Assembly: GCA_004325065.1 (NCBI GenBank)
Contig: PITI01000026.1
Location: 1 to 33,347, forward strand
Direction of reading: 5' to 3'
Source of the DNA: Hamiltosporidium magnivora
Taxonomy: Eukaryota > Microsporidia > Dubosqiidae
DNA: 33,347 nt
This document shows positions 12,641-23,801 of the stretch, piece after piece (positions within the stretch are counted from its first letter, which is position 1; each line of letters opens with the position of its first letter). The notes beneath the pieces are model-generated. The model worked only from the letters and a program-made list of their open reading frames with translations, did no database searches and was not told the DNA's origin. Both the position numbers and the translations under genes were made by a program.

Positions 12641-13645
12641 GTGTCTATTCTTGATTAAAAGCCTTTTCATTGAACATAAAAATGGTTTTGGTTGTTGTCC
12701 AGAAAGCCATCAAATGAATTAAACACATGTTTTCAAGATTGATTAGACTATTTACAAAGGTTTTTTTGGTATTTAGTTATTTCATGAAGTCGGATTATAA
12801 CACAACGATTGTATTAATACTAAATTTGCAAAAAATCTTATACTTCGTGGCAAACTTCCTAATTCTTTTTTATAAAAATTCAAATAAAATAGTATTGTAG
12901 AATTCGGACTTAAACTACGGCAATCCTAGTTGAATTTCCATTGAAGATAGATATTTCCACTATATAGTTTTCAGATTTTCGAAGTTAAGTTCACATAGGT
13001 AGGTAATTATTTTTCTGTATGTGCATTTTCAGAATTTAATGAATAGAGAGACATTAATTTACATATGAGATATATATCCATGTTTTATTACTGCGAAATG
13101 GATCTTCTTAACCAAACCCTCTGTCTGATAAGTCATTACACCAATTTTATGGAAGCCATCGTCAAGTTCTAAAATTTTTAGAGTTTTTTTACCCCGGAAA
13201 TATCTTCTGACACTATATACATTGCCATATTGAATCTAACAGAATAAACTCTTCCTGAAAGCATCATGTTTCCCACTTATAGTCAATACTAGGAATTTTT
13301 CAGAGTCGCTAACTTATAATTTTAGGTATTATGAAACCTTAGAGTATAACCTTCCATTTTCCAGTTTGCTATATATTTGCTAGCAGAATCAAAAATTTGC
13401 TCACATTTTCATTTTCCAGTTTTTAATATACATAGAGAATATCATTGATCAACGCAATCCCTTTTTTATTATCCTTTTTCATTGGATATTGCCGTTCTTT
13501 TGGTAGACATTTTTTCACGTTTTTATGGAAAAAATAACAGTTGAACGCATCTGTTTCGCTCATAAAGCAAATCTTAAAAATATTTTTAAATATCATAATA
13601 AATTCTAGATTATATTGCATTGGTTCATAACCTTTTAAATGAGCT
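12640..13645 (-). mobile_element. Decayed DDE transposase, pogo/Tigger-like (Tc1-mariner superfamily)
   Basis: On the minus strand scattered blocks resemble the DDE_1 (pogo/Tigger/jerky) transposase in the right order. HLKGYEP comes first, then SETDAF at 13560-13543, where the family has DETGLF. Next are LILLANI followed by a stop and QTGKWKVIL (about 13400-13336), then SIDYKWET-stop-CFQEEF (13290-13245) against the family pattern LPVxYxANKxAWMTxxLFxEW. LKILELDDGFH near 13165 may be the second catalytic Asp block, and NLENMCLIHLMAFW near 12730 may correspond to a late Trp-containing helix. Stops and frame changes are frequent and the first catalytic Asp is lost, so it is dead. The gap between the first and third blocks is longer than usual, suggesting an insertion. 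No terminal inverted repeats were identified. The match rests on pattern memory, hence the modest confidence. Confidence 0.35.
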
Positions 13646-13659
13646 GAATTCTTTAAATC

Positions 13660-16600
13660 TGAAAATCGGTCTTCGTTCCTTCAAGATAAAAGTGTTTCGA
13701 TTTTTTTGCAAATTTGTTTTTTATTTTAAAAAATATACATACAGTATATCTCGACAGAGCCTAAGCTTTTCCTCTGAGTTCTGTCGCACTCCAAAAAAAT
13801 ACCTTTCGCACCTCCATTTAAGAACCGCTGTGATTTAGTGAAATAAAATACCGAGATAAAAGCATTTTTCAAAAAGTGATAGTTTATAAATAATCCAATT
13901 TTCATTTACAAATTTAACTTTTGCAAAACTAAGTTAGAAATAAATTAAAAAAGTAAACTAATTGTTAATTTTTTTTATTTAAACACATGCTCAATTATCA
14001 CTTAAAACATGAGAGTATATATCATTTGCGATAGAATAATTAAATGGTTGAACATTTTTTTTCGGTTTAAATTGTTCTATTCATTTAATAGACAGAAATG
14101 CTCTACTCATAACTATTTAGAATATTTTTTTGCTGGTCTTTTTTAGTACACATTTTTTATAAGTCGCTTCTTCAGATTATTTTTTAATTTAATCTGAACA
14201 AAAGAATGAGATTACAAAAATATCTCCAAAATATCAGTACCAAGGAAATATTTAAGTGTTGATTGTTTGCAAAAACAGCTCAAGTAATGTTATACTGAAA
14301 TTGCTAATTAATCGATCAAAATAATATTTCAAGGTATTTACAAAGTTTTTTGGCTAGCCAAGCGTTGTAAATAGTGCATTATGAGTTCTAATAATAATTT
14401 CCCCCACATCCAATTACTTAATGATGTGATTAGACATCAATTTATGGACTTGAGGTCCTGCTAATCAATAATAAGTTATACGAATTTTAAACTATAAATT
14501 TAATTAACTGAGTTATAAATACATATGTCTTCTCAGCAAAAGACCTTATTTATCAGCACAGTAACACCTGTAAATAAGGTAATAAGCCCCTTTTGTATTG
14601 AGATTTATACTAATTTTTTCACATTTTATTCTCCGGTCGAAATCAATTACTTTATTTCGGTTAATATTATCACAATGTAAATTTAGGAAGAACAAAAGAG
14701 AGTCTTTGAAGGAATAACCACTGAAAAAAGCCTGTGCTGTTGTATCACAAAGAAAATAAAAGTTACACAAAGATAAAAGAACATTTGTTGGACTTTAGAC
14801 AAGTGTAAAAAGAGAATGAATCGAAAATTAAGGTGCGCGTTTCCGAAAATCAATTTCAAGGCAATTCTTATGGTAATTTTGCTTATTCGAAAAAAAACAA
14901 TGAGCCTAAATGCAAAAAATATAAAGAATAGCACTTAAAATTTGCTATATAGTTCATAGCAAGAAAGAAACCGTAAACAAGCGGTTTTGAAATAAGTGTT
15001 ATAGCATACATTATTCCGAATTTTTCTAATTTTCAAGGCTTTAAACGAACTTTAGGTGCTATAGTACTCGATTAAAAAAATAATAACAAATTTGATGTAA
15101 TATTTTGCCTTTTGAAGTAAAATCTAATAAAAAGTTTTCCAATTTAAAAGATTGTTTTTCAATTGCTGAAACTGAAGTTTCTTGGAAAAATACAAGTGAT
15201 CTATTATATGTTTTTGGATTTTGAACGTAACATAGAATTTAAGAAAATAAAAAATTGATATCATGGTTATGTTTGTGGTAGTAGTTTCTTGGCTTAGTTG
15301 GATCGTAAACCAAAATGTCTTTAAGATGGAAATATCGCTTGTGGCCATTGCTTCGCACCCGTTCGCTCAACATAAAAGACAGAAAAACAAAAAACAAAGA
15401 GATTTTTGAAGCACAAATAATCTCTTACAAGTAAAAAGATACTAGAAACAAATTATTTGAGTCTACTGCAAATTATTCATAAAAACGGACCATGAAAAGA
15501 TAATCAGTGCTCTAAATTCTACACAAGAACGCACAAATCCAAAAGATACTCAAACACTACTCTTAGAAGTAGTATTGTGTTTCAAGTAGAAAAAAAATGA
15601 TACCAGAACCCTAAAATATTACAGAATCAGCATGTTTAGTTGGTTTTTAAGTTAATAAACAAAATTTTACGACTAATAACAATACTGGCATCAAAGAAGT
15701 GTAAATACAGTATTTCCTTATGTAGACCTTAAAATTTAGAAAAAACATCTTTGTATCTTGAATAAGTTAGGCCGGAAGATTAATCTATAATTAAAACATT
15801 TTTTAACTTGGGCAGATAGAAAAAAAAAGCTTTATACTCAAAAAAACCTACCAAAATGATTCAAAACCCACGAGTAAATTATTAAAAAAAAGCCGACCCA
15901 TCACAAAAAACAAAAAACTTACCTCCTTAGAAATCTTATTTTCTTGTCATATTTAATTATATCCACTTTTTTGATAAAAATGATGCGATAATGCTCCCCC
16001 TTTTGACTTTTGTCATAATAAATGATTCAAATTTAAAATCTAATACTATTATTTAAGAAATTTAGAGAAAATATCAAATACATCCAACCTGCGGAGAAGG
16101 TCTTAAATTTTTACTGATCGCCTATTAATGAAAACTTCTTCCAAGAAAAGCACTAACTATAAATAAGTAGATCACATAGCATTTATTTTGCATACTAAGA
16201 AATTATCGTAATTATTTGAGGTTTACGCTTTTCCATTTGCCGAAATCAATAATTTAAAGCAAAAATCTGCTAATTAATCGAATTATTTCACTACTAGGAC
16301 CCACTTATAAATGCCAAATTTTCTCAAAAAATATAAGCAAGAATAATATTATTCGATTTGATACACTGATTTATATTCGTTCTTAAATCACACTCGATCA
16401 CTATTAATCTGCAGAAGAGAAACATGAAATAATTTAAAATAATTAGTTTAATCAAATAAAATATTCGCACTAACAAGTGTTAAAAATACTTTCTAGGTTT
16501 TAAGAAATATAAGAAAAATAAAAATACAAAATTTGTTTTACTGTGCAAGCAAGATTTCATTCTGATTACTTTCCTCGAATATTACTTTGTAGTTTTAAGC

Positions 16601-19600
16601 TAATAGATAAACAATTATATGGGAAATCAATGTCAAATGATAATTTCTGTGGAATTTATTTGTATTACGAGTAATAATTCAAAAAAACAATTTTTGAGAA
16701 TAATATTGAATAATTACACGGTTAAACACTTTTTTTAGTTAAGATAAGTAGAAAATTATACAAACAATAATTAAATAATACAGAATATATCAAAAAAAAG
16801 TATAAACAGTGCAAAATCTTGACACGAATATGTGCAAACGAAAAAGAATACATAAAGGAAAAAAAGGAATTGTAAATAGAACCTATTAAACAGAAAATGT
16901 CGAGTTGAAACTTTGAAAAAAGTATGTACGCAGAATAAAGAGATTCTAATTTTTCATTAGGGAATTTTTCAAGGTCGGCTTAAAATCCCGCAATTCAAGC
17001 AAAAAATTATATGCTTGTAAATAGATAGGGCAACGATATAATACCCAAATGAAGATATCAAGGAAATTGTTTATATAACGAGGTTTAATGAGCTAATCTA
17101 CTTTGTTTATATTTTTTGAATATAAAATTAAGTTTGATTCGACGACTGAACCGCTAGAAAAGTTATAAAATATATAAGACCCCAAAAAATCACAACGAAG
17201 CTACCAAAATTATAAAGCAGACTCTCTAAAAAAACAAAATCAAAAAAAAAAAGTTCCCCTATTAAAAATTCTACCTAAAACATCCAATGTTTCTTTCGAC
17301 GCGGAAAGTTTAGTCTCACAAACAAGACAAAATATTCAAAAGCATATGAAAAATTCTGGTGAAATACAATTAATTTAAGTCTAACTCATTTACAGGAAGC
17401 AAATTAAATGCAGACTTGTTTCCTTTTATTTCAAATGTTCAGAAATTGAAAAAAAAACCCTGTAAAAGGAATGATAAAACTTACTTTTTTTAACCAAAAA
17501 TCTATATGAAATATTATTGACTTTTTGTGGCTTAAAGCTTTTAATTAATAGAATAGAATGGCAATTATGAAAAATAATCAGAGCTATTCTACTGAGTTAC
17601 TTTATACAAATCAAATCCTCATATATCTAACCAGTGAGCAAAATATGCAAAAAAACATGAAAACATCATCTGAAAAAACCAAACGTAAAAATAAAATTGG
17701 AAAATATGTAAACTTACAGTAAATTAGACAAAATCTGTGATTTTATCGCGTCAAACCAATGATATTCAAATCAAAATTAAAATTTCGATGAAAGCTTGAG
17801 GAAAAAGAATAAACCTATAGGGAAAAATTAAAAATTTACAAGATAATAGCCGGTAGTATAATTTCACAGTAAAATGAAATCATTTCTCACAATATCTAAT
17901 TTTTAGATATATAATCTGAAAGTTTTAACATCAACATACTTCAAGTTTTAGATTGATGATTCTTTCTTGAAATGATTCATAAAAGTAATCATTAAACTCA
18001 AGCATTTTTAAAATTTTGTTTTCCTTTAAACCTTTTAATTCTCGACCATACATTTTCAAACATGTTCATATTAATACCTGATTCTGATACAAATTTATTG
18101 AATGATTCGCACAATCAAAAGAACAAATCTGATGCTCTCTAAATGTTAATATTATATACGCACTCATAGAAGTATACCATATCCTCAAAGAGATAAATCA
18201 TAGACTGTATTTTTTAAAAGAAAGAAATTTTTATTTGAAGAAATTTAAATAAAAAACTTCTTTTTTGTTTCGGAAATAGCTCAAAGCATTTATTTGCAAC
18301 CAATAAAACGACCTCTATTATATTTTATTTTGTCTATAACTTTTTTTGGCAAGTACTTCACCGGGTCCTTCAATTTTTCAAAGTTATGAAGCAAAAAACT
18401 GTAGTCTCAATCTCGGTTTATTAATTGAGTCTGCTATATTTGCATTCAAATATCATGCCTTTCTCTGAAGGATTCATGTGGCAATTCGAATGCAAAACCA
18501 AGAGGTCTAATTTATAACTTTAATTCATTTTTTGGATGTAGATTAAATTAAAGCAATAGTCTGCATATCTATCAACCCAAAACATATCGCGGAACCGAAT
18601 CTTTGTTAGAAAAGAGTTGTACCGTTTAAAATTCTTTACAAAAGCGAACCGAAAAAGCTGATTTGTGTTTTTAGGATGGAAAATGGTATTTTAATTCACC
18701 GTCGTTTCTTATTTGCACTTCGGGGAATTTTATGAATGGCTTTCTACGGTAGCAAGTATCATACGGATAGAAAATTAATTACTTTTGGGTCAGAAATGCT
18801 CTAGCCGAGATTTAAATATGCCTTAACATCGTATATATTTTGTAAGATCTTAACTATTGGTTTTGAATTCGTTATTTAAGCGTAATTTTTTTATTTGGTT
18901 TTCCTCGGTCCTATGTAGAAAATCCAACTCAAATTGCTATAAATCTGAAAATTGCACAAATTAATGATATTAAAGAGATACGTGGATATGCAGGGACAAA
19001 AAACAACTTAAGAAAAATCTGTAAATGTTTTTAAGCAAAGCATGATAACTAAAATTTTTATATTAAACCTTCTATAACTCAGTAGATTTGCCACATACGA
19101 GAAAAAAATGTGACCTTGTTTGCAAAAATTTGGAAGAAATATGCAGTTTTTATTCAGGTGAGCAACTAAAACCAATACTCAGTTATGGTAAAGCTAGGCC
19201 TTTAAATGTTTATAGTAATAACTTTTAGTCAATAGTCCTTTGCTAGAAATGAAGGAAGGTATTTTATTAGAGATGCGGGAGAGATTACTGTCCAAACTTA
19301 AGCCAATACAGAAATTATGATTTTGGGTTTTTTGAAACAAAATACAAATCTTCTAAGACTAAGAATAAACTAAAAAATATATGTGAATAAAATATTTGTC
19401 ACAAGGACTAAAATTTCCCGAAAAGAAACAGATAGACAGTAAAGCTCATTTTTACGTAGTGTGGATAGAATAAAAATGCGAAGCATTGTTAAACATGAAG
19501 CCTTATCATCTCTTTCTCTCTTTCTGGGCCTACTTTTATGCGTCTTCGAAAGTTAGGAGAGAAAAATCTTTGAGATGAATACGTGTAACGCATTTATAAT

Positions 19601-19775
19601 TCCGATTGCAACATTTCTTACCGATTTATACATTCTTTATTGATCATTGACTTAAGCCAAAGATACATTATATTGATAATACAAACGTAAGTAATTTTCT
19701 CATTTTTTGTAAATAATATTTTGTAAAATCTTTCATATTATTTTAAAATATATAATTTAATTAATATAGCAAACC
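13660..19775. other. Six-kilobase A-rich desert
   Basis: No recognisable gene is present. The + strand is A-rich from about 13.9 to 18 kb, the opposite bias to the 4-8 kb desert, as expected if decayed + strand transposon sequence underlies it. Open frames at 14546-14934 and 15124-15348 on the minus strand are short, Phe/Ile-rich and motif-free. A perfect hairpin lies at 14543-14580. Confidence 0.45.
14543..14580. repeat. Perfect 10-bp inverted repeat (hairpin)
   Basis: ACCTTATTTA at 14543-14552 pairs with TAAATAAGGT at 14571-14580 across an 18-base loop. It lies in non-coding sequence with no adjacent gene, so it may be a remnant of transposon ends or chance in AT-rich DNA. Confidence 0.5.
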
Positions 19776-19779
19776 CATC

Positions 19780-20040
19780 TTCCTTACCATGTCGGTAGCA
19801 GAATTGGCTTAGAGTATTCTCTGCTTATCATAAGAGGCGACTAAAAGGGACTGGTTCTTCAGATTGACGTTGGGCGTAGGGTTAAAAACCCACCCTTTAA
19901 AACCACCTTGTTACGAAACCTGAAAAAGTAAATAAACCCACTTAAAAAAATAGTTGAGCAGTATTATCGAGGTCGACCAGGCTCGTACAGGGCCGTAGTG
20001 CGAATGAAGATAAAATAGAATGTAAGGCGAATAAGGATAG
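19780..20040 (+). mobile_element. GC-richer segment resembling the 5' region of a non-LTR retroelement
   Basis: This block stands out sharply in base composition. It contains GTCGGTAGCAGAATTGGC, TTCTCTGCTTAT, AAGAGGCGACTAAAAGGG, a self-complementary GGGTTAAAAACCCACCC, TTACGAAACCTG, and CGAGGTCGACCAGGCTCGTA followed by GGGCCGTAGTGCGAATGAAGA. Similar runs (CTCTGC...AAGGCGACTAAAAGG and GCTCGTAC...GTAGTGCGA...GAAGA) occur, as I recall them, in the 5' regions of some animal non-LTR retrotransposons and derived short elements. No open frame follows. It may be a solo or short fragment. The class assignment is inference from memory; the compositional anomaly is directly visible. Confidence 0.4.
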
Positions 20041-21035
20041 CAAATAAAGGTATAACTATAGAATCGATATAACAAAACATAAAATTCCATTTAAAAAAAA
20101 TAAAGGCTTAATAAATTTTGTTTTAAGTCTGGTATGAGTGGTAGACCAAGAAGAAAATTACAAAATCGCACGATGCAGTTGTTTTTTTCTATTTCATTGG
20201 TGATATACATATAGTTAAAGAAATTAATTATAATAGTTGCGCTTGTAACAATAAAAATTAGTAAAAATGATTAAGAGACTTAAAAAGGGGCATAATTATG
20301 AGTATATAAGACGAAATAACGGAAATTTCGGCTCTTGCACCTATTTTTCTAAATTTATACTAATGAAGGTTCTTAAACTAACAAAATGCCGCATGAAAAA
20401 AAAATTCTAGAAAATAAACACCAGAAGTTTACACAGAGGCTGAAATTTCATACCCAGATTTGATGTATTTCTTTAATATTAAGCGATTTTCAGATTTTAA
20501 TTTTGAAATACATATGCTTATAATAGTTACTAACTTCTAAAATTAAAAATTCCAGCACCATATAACCATTCTAATCATTGAAAGTTTATTATAACGCATG
20601 TTTTACAAACTATATACTATAAATATGAAGAGAACATTTAGCATTACCTCAAAACATAGCTTGAAAATTTCAAAGTAAGAGCGAATGAAAAAAAGAAAAG
20701 AAAAGTATATGTTTCCGAAAAAATAATCACACTTAACGCTTTAATTGTCTCCTGTGATTATATTACGCCGAAAATGCATATCGAAACAAAATATTCATAG
20801 GAATAAAATAAAAATGCTGAAAACTCTTAAGTCATGTCGTCTTAAGCTCTACGATAAAGAAGCCACAATGATATAGATCATAGAGTTGCTGAATTTTAAG
20901 TGTTGTTAAAATGAAAGAAACCAAATACTTGGCTAAAATTAATAGAAAAGGCTAATAAAAATGACAGATGAATAACAGAAAAATAAAGTAACCTTAACGA
21001 ATTAAATAAAATTCACAAACTTCAATTCGAAAACC
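20041..21035. other. AT-rich spacer downstream of copy B
   Basis: No gene was recognised. A short + frame reading SGMSGRPRRKLQNR near 20130 faintly recalls retroelement C-termini, but it is too short to call. Confidence 0.35.
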
Positions 21036-21041
21036 TTTATT
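21036..21041 (-). terminator. Poly(A) signal overlapping the last stop of copy B
   Basis: On the minus strand the TAA stop at 21042-21040 overlaps AATAAA (TAATAAA), as at the ends of the CCCH gene and MBF1. The two upstream stops in this locus, at 22410 and 21333, have no such signal. This marks 21040 as the probable 3' end of the transcription unit. Confidence 0.45.
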
Positions 21042-21330
21042 AATTTGCATCAAATAAATTATTTGCGAATCGGTTTTCTAATGTTTGAATATTAGATGTT
21101 ATTGAATCTAAAATCTTGTTCAAAAAAGCTGAGTTGTTGTTATTTTGATTAAAAGGAAATAAGATTGAATATTTTAATCGAAAAATAAATACTTCAAAAT
21201 ATAAATGTAGTTCTGAAATTTCTGAAGGATTTTCAGGCAATAATATTCTGTGATCATTTGATCTTTTTCCTAATATATCATTCATTCTCGTTTCAAGAAC
21301 CAAGGGTATTCTACAATTTGCATGTTTCAT
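21040..21330 (-). CDS. Terminal reading frame of copy B, 96 codons
   Basis: This frame starts with an ATG two bases after the TAG that ends the preceding frame, so it lies in a different frame. The product is 96 residues with NCRIPLVL near the start, a hydrophobic middle (LYFEVFIFRLKYSILFPF) and an Asn-rich end. It resembles the final block of copy A (KNCRFIDQSLIYLKNR), which also lies one frame away from its upstream block in the same sense. It may be the true C-terminus of the protein reached by a frame change, or a remnant of a longer gene. An independent gene is possible but less likely given the spacing and the single poly(A) signal. Function is unknown. Confidence 0.45.
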   Translation of the reverse strand: MKHANCRIPLVLETRMNDILGKRSNDHRILLPENPSEISELHLYFEVFIFRLKYSILFPFNQNNNNSAFLNKILDSITSNIQTLENRFANNLFDAN

Positions 21331-21332
21331 CT

Positions 21333-22373
21333 CTAGATTTGTAATTTTTGCAATCCAGACATTAAAATATTTTGATTAGCGTATTTTAAAATAAAATTAC
21401 TACATTTTTCTAAACAAATTTCTTTTTTCGAAAGGAAAAGATTTGTTTCATAAAATAAATGTAACAATTCGATGTTGAAATTTTTTATTTTATCTTTTTG
21501 GCCGTAGAATGTAAATGTTTGTATAAATTCAATGAAAAATTTGAAAAAAAATGTTTTTGGAAAGGTTTTATACTCAAAATCGGTTCTTGAATAGAAAGTT
21601 AAAATTGTTGAAATTCCATATGTGATTTTTTTATTTTCAAATCCTTCTAAAGAACCTAATATTCTTAAAAAAAATGTTTGTAGCAGAAATACATCTTTAA
21701 AAAATACATAGGAATCATATTCATTTAATACCTTTCGTAAGCAAAATACCTTATTTTGTGCCTCATATCGATCAAAAATTCTTTTAAACTGTGAACAGAA
21801 TATCTCGCTTAAAAAACTGTAATATAGCCTGAAACCCTTTTTTATTGTAATGACATTGTAGTCATTATTTAAATTATTTAATTTTATCAATTCGGTTAGA
21901 TGCATATGCTTACAATCCTCTAATAAATTATGAAATGAGTTACTAAAACCTATAAGTTTGGCTTTGCTGGCCATTATATTATCAGAAGGCGGTAAATAAA
22001 TTCTATGTTCCAATTCAATTAACTCTTCAGCAAATTTGAGTGCAGATTGAAGAGTTTCAAGCTCCATAGATTCACAATTTGAAATTTTATGACATTCTTT
22101 TCGCATTGTATCTAAGAAGATGCCTTCGTCTACCTGTATTAGATGCATTGTATTTGAAACACCTTCTGGAAAGTACTTTGAATCCGAGAAAAATGCAATA
22201 TCATATAATGTACTTGTAATAAGATCATGCATGTCCTTGATATTGTTTGTAGTTTCCGTTTTAGATATTATACCTTCAAGCATGGCGCTTCTATTTTTTA
22301 TATGAAATATTAAATCATTACAAGCTATTGATAAGTTCAATTTTCCCGAAATTTCAGATGTTTTATCAAGCAT
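21333..22373 (-). CDS. Hypothetical helical domain, middle reading frame of copy B
   Basis: The first ATG is at 22373 and gives 346 residues; the frame is open upstream to the TAA at 22412-22410. The protein is rich in Leu, Phe, Ile and charged residues, probably mostly alpha-helical, with no catalytic motif I recognise. FAEELIELEHRI and the stretch LYYSFLS to LGSLEG (about residues 183-244) align with copy A. This frame is the same as that of the 463-codon block upstream, separated by one TAA and eight codons. In copy A the equivalent join contains no stop, which suggests that the two blocks belong to one protein. The frame ends at TAG 21335-21333 without a poly(A) signal. It could be a separate gene, a piece of a recent pseudogene, or part of a protein made by readthrough. 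Confidence 0.55.
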   Translation of the reverse strand: MLDKTSEISGKLNLSIACNDLIFHIKNRSAMLEGIISKTETTNNIKDMHDLITSTLYDIAFFSDSKYFPEGVSNTMHLIQVDEGIFLDTMRKECHKISNCESMELETLQSALKFAEELIELEHRIYLPPSDNIMASKAKLIGFSNSFHNLLEDCKHMHLTELIKLNNLNNDYNVITIKKGFRLYYSFLSEIFCSQFKRIFDRYEAQNKVFCLRKVLNEYDSYVFFKDVFLLQTFFLRILGSLEGFENKKITYGISTILTFYSRTDFEYKTFPKTFFFKFFIEFIQTFTFYGQKDKIKNFNIELLHLFYETNLFLSKKEICLEKCSNFILKYANQNILMSGLQKLQI

Positions 22374-22409
22374 ATCTGTATTCAAGCAAAAGTTTCCTAT
22401 GGTTCGAAA

Positions 22410-23801
22410 TTAAGAACAAAAATATTCTTTTGTAGGAATAGACTCTTTCCCTAGATGGTTTTGAAGATTTTGAACAACACCAGTCTTTTCTTTTAATAAT
22501 GATTTTTCTACGTGAAAATTTGTTTGTTTATCCGGGTAAGTTTTTTTATTATTAGGAATTAATACATCATCCAATTCGTAGGGTAAACATTCAATATCTG
22601 GGTTTACTCGTTTATATTCAAGAATAGCCTGTTCACAACTCGCATAATTTTGTTTTGGATTTTCTCTATCGACTATATGATTATCAAAATTTATAACTCG
22701 ATGTAATTCATTATCTGTAATGCTCGCTTCTTCATGTTCTTGGGAATTTTCTTTTTTACTTTCTTCGGAAATTTTTAATGTCTGCTCAGTTTCTATTTGA
22801 ACTCCACTTAGGTTTTGAGTCTCATACAATGGAGAAAAAAATGTAGATTCAAAAATATCTTGTTGTGAATAATACGAATTATTGCTATTTAGATCGAATG
22901 CTGCCGCATCTTCAATTTGTACGCTTAAAGGAAAACAATTAGAATTTATTATAGAATCATCAAACTTGTTATCAAATTTCCCAAAACTACGTAATTCGTT
23001 GTGCTCGGCATTCTCTAGATAAATGTTGCCTGTACTTTGATTGGAATTTAACCAGATCTCTGGTAAATCCGAATCCGAATCGTGCGATGCAAACGTGTTA
23101 TCATCAGTTCCATCTATAGGAATAAACGCATCGAAAATACCAACTTTAAAGTCATGAATAACATTAGACATTGGTTCTTCAACAGACTTATTTATTACTT
23201 CACCAAAATAGTTTGTGCCAGATAGTGCAGTATCGCAATACGAAACCGCTTCATATATCTCAGCATGAAACAAATCTCCACTATGTAAGAAGTTGTTATC
23301 TATTTCTGGATGTGCAATAGTAATCTCGTCTAGATTAGAATCCGCAGTTTCTTTTTCTGATAAATAATTTTTTGATTGAACAGAATGGGTAGTTATACAA
23401 TTTATTGATGGTTTATCATCCGATTCTAAAAATTCATTTACTTTAGATAAATCTTTGTCATAACTGGATAGATCTAGATCAAAATGTTCGCTTAGATTCA
23501 GATTAAAATCATCTGATTCATCTAACTTCTCTCTATCATTTTCGGAATCTGCGTTAAGTAACTGATTAAAATCATTTGATTCCATTTGCAGCACATCATT
23601 TTCATTTAGAAAAAAATTAGAAACATTTTTTGTTTCAATAACAGCCTTTTTTTCAGCACATATCTTCTTTTTTTCAGATGCATTACTCTCATTCTGTATA
23701 AACCTAATGATACTTCCATGTTCTACTTGTGCATTAGCAGCAAGTAATGTTACACCGGAATAAAAAGATAGAACTTTCAATATAAAATAAATCCTTTTCA
23801 T
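22410..23801 (-). CDS. Putative secreted acidic protein, first reading frame of copy B
   Basis: The 463-residue product starts at the ATG at 23801 with a convincing signal peptide: MKR, then a hydrophobic stretch to LLAANA and a likely cleavage after residue 24. The rest is strongly acidic and polar (Asp, Glu, Asn, Ser), for example SEHFDLDLSSYDKDLS, with scattered aromatics and few cysteines. It is probably largely disordered. No membrane helix is seen after the signal peptide, so export from the parasite cell or deposition at its surface is plausible. The stop TAA (22412-22410) is followed in the same frame by the 346-residue helical block. A similar order (signal-like start, polar region, helical region) is seen in copy A at 10080. 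No known family was recognised; the secretion call rests on the signal peptide. Confidence 0.65.
   Translation of the reverse strand: MKRIYFILKVLSFYSGVTLLAANAQVEHGSIIRFIQNESNASEKKKICAEKKAVIETKNVSNFFLNENDVLQMESNDFNQLLNADSENDREKLDESDDFNLNLSEHFDLDLSSYDKDLSKVNEFLESDDKPSINCITTHSVQSKNYLSEKETADSNLDEITIAHPEIDNNFLHSGDLFHAEIYEAVSYCDTALSGTNYFGEVINKSVEEPMSNVIHDFKVGIFDAFIPIDGTDDNTFASHDSDSDLPEIWLNSNQSTGNIYLENAEHNELRSFGKFDNKFDDSIINSNCFPLSVQIEDAAAFDLNSNNSYYSQQDIFESTFFSPLYETQNLSGVQIETEQTLKISEESKKENSQEHEEASITDNELHRVINFDNHIVDRENPKQNYASCEQAILEYKRVNPDIECLPYELDDVLIPNNKKTYPDKQTNFHVEKSLLKEKTGVVQNLQNHLGKESIPTKEYFCS

Noticed and set aside
13620..15348. Open frames at 13620-13838 (+) and 14546-14934, 15124-15348 (-)
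   Set aside because: Phe/Ile-rich low-complexity translations with no recognisable domain.
19787..19880. tRNA-like appearance of the GC-rich segment
   Set aside because: No T-arm GGTTCRANYCC with a matching acceptor stem could be laid out.
22120..22305. Small + frame inside copy B
   Set aside because: It is antisense to the 21333-22385 frame, whose homology to copy A shows the true coding strand.
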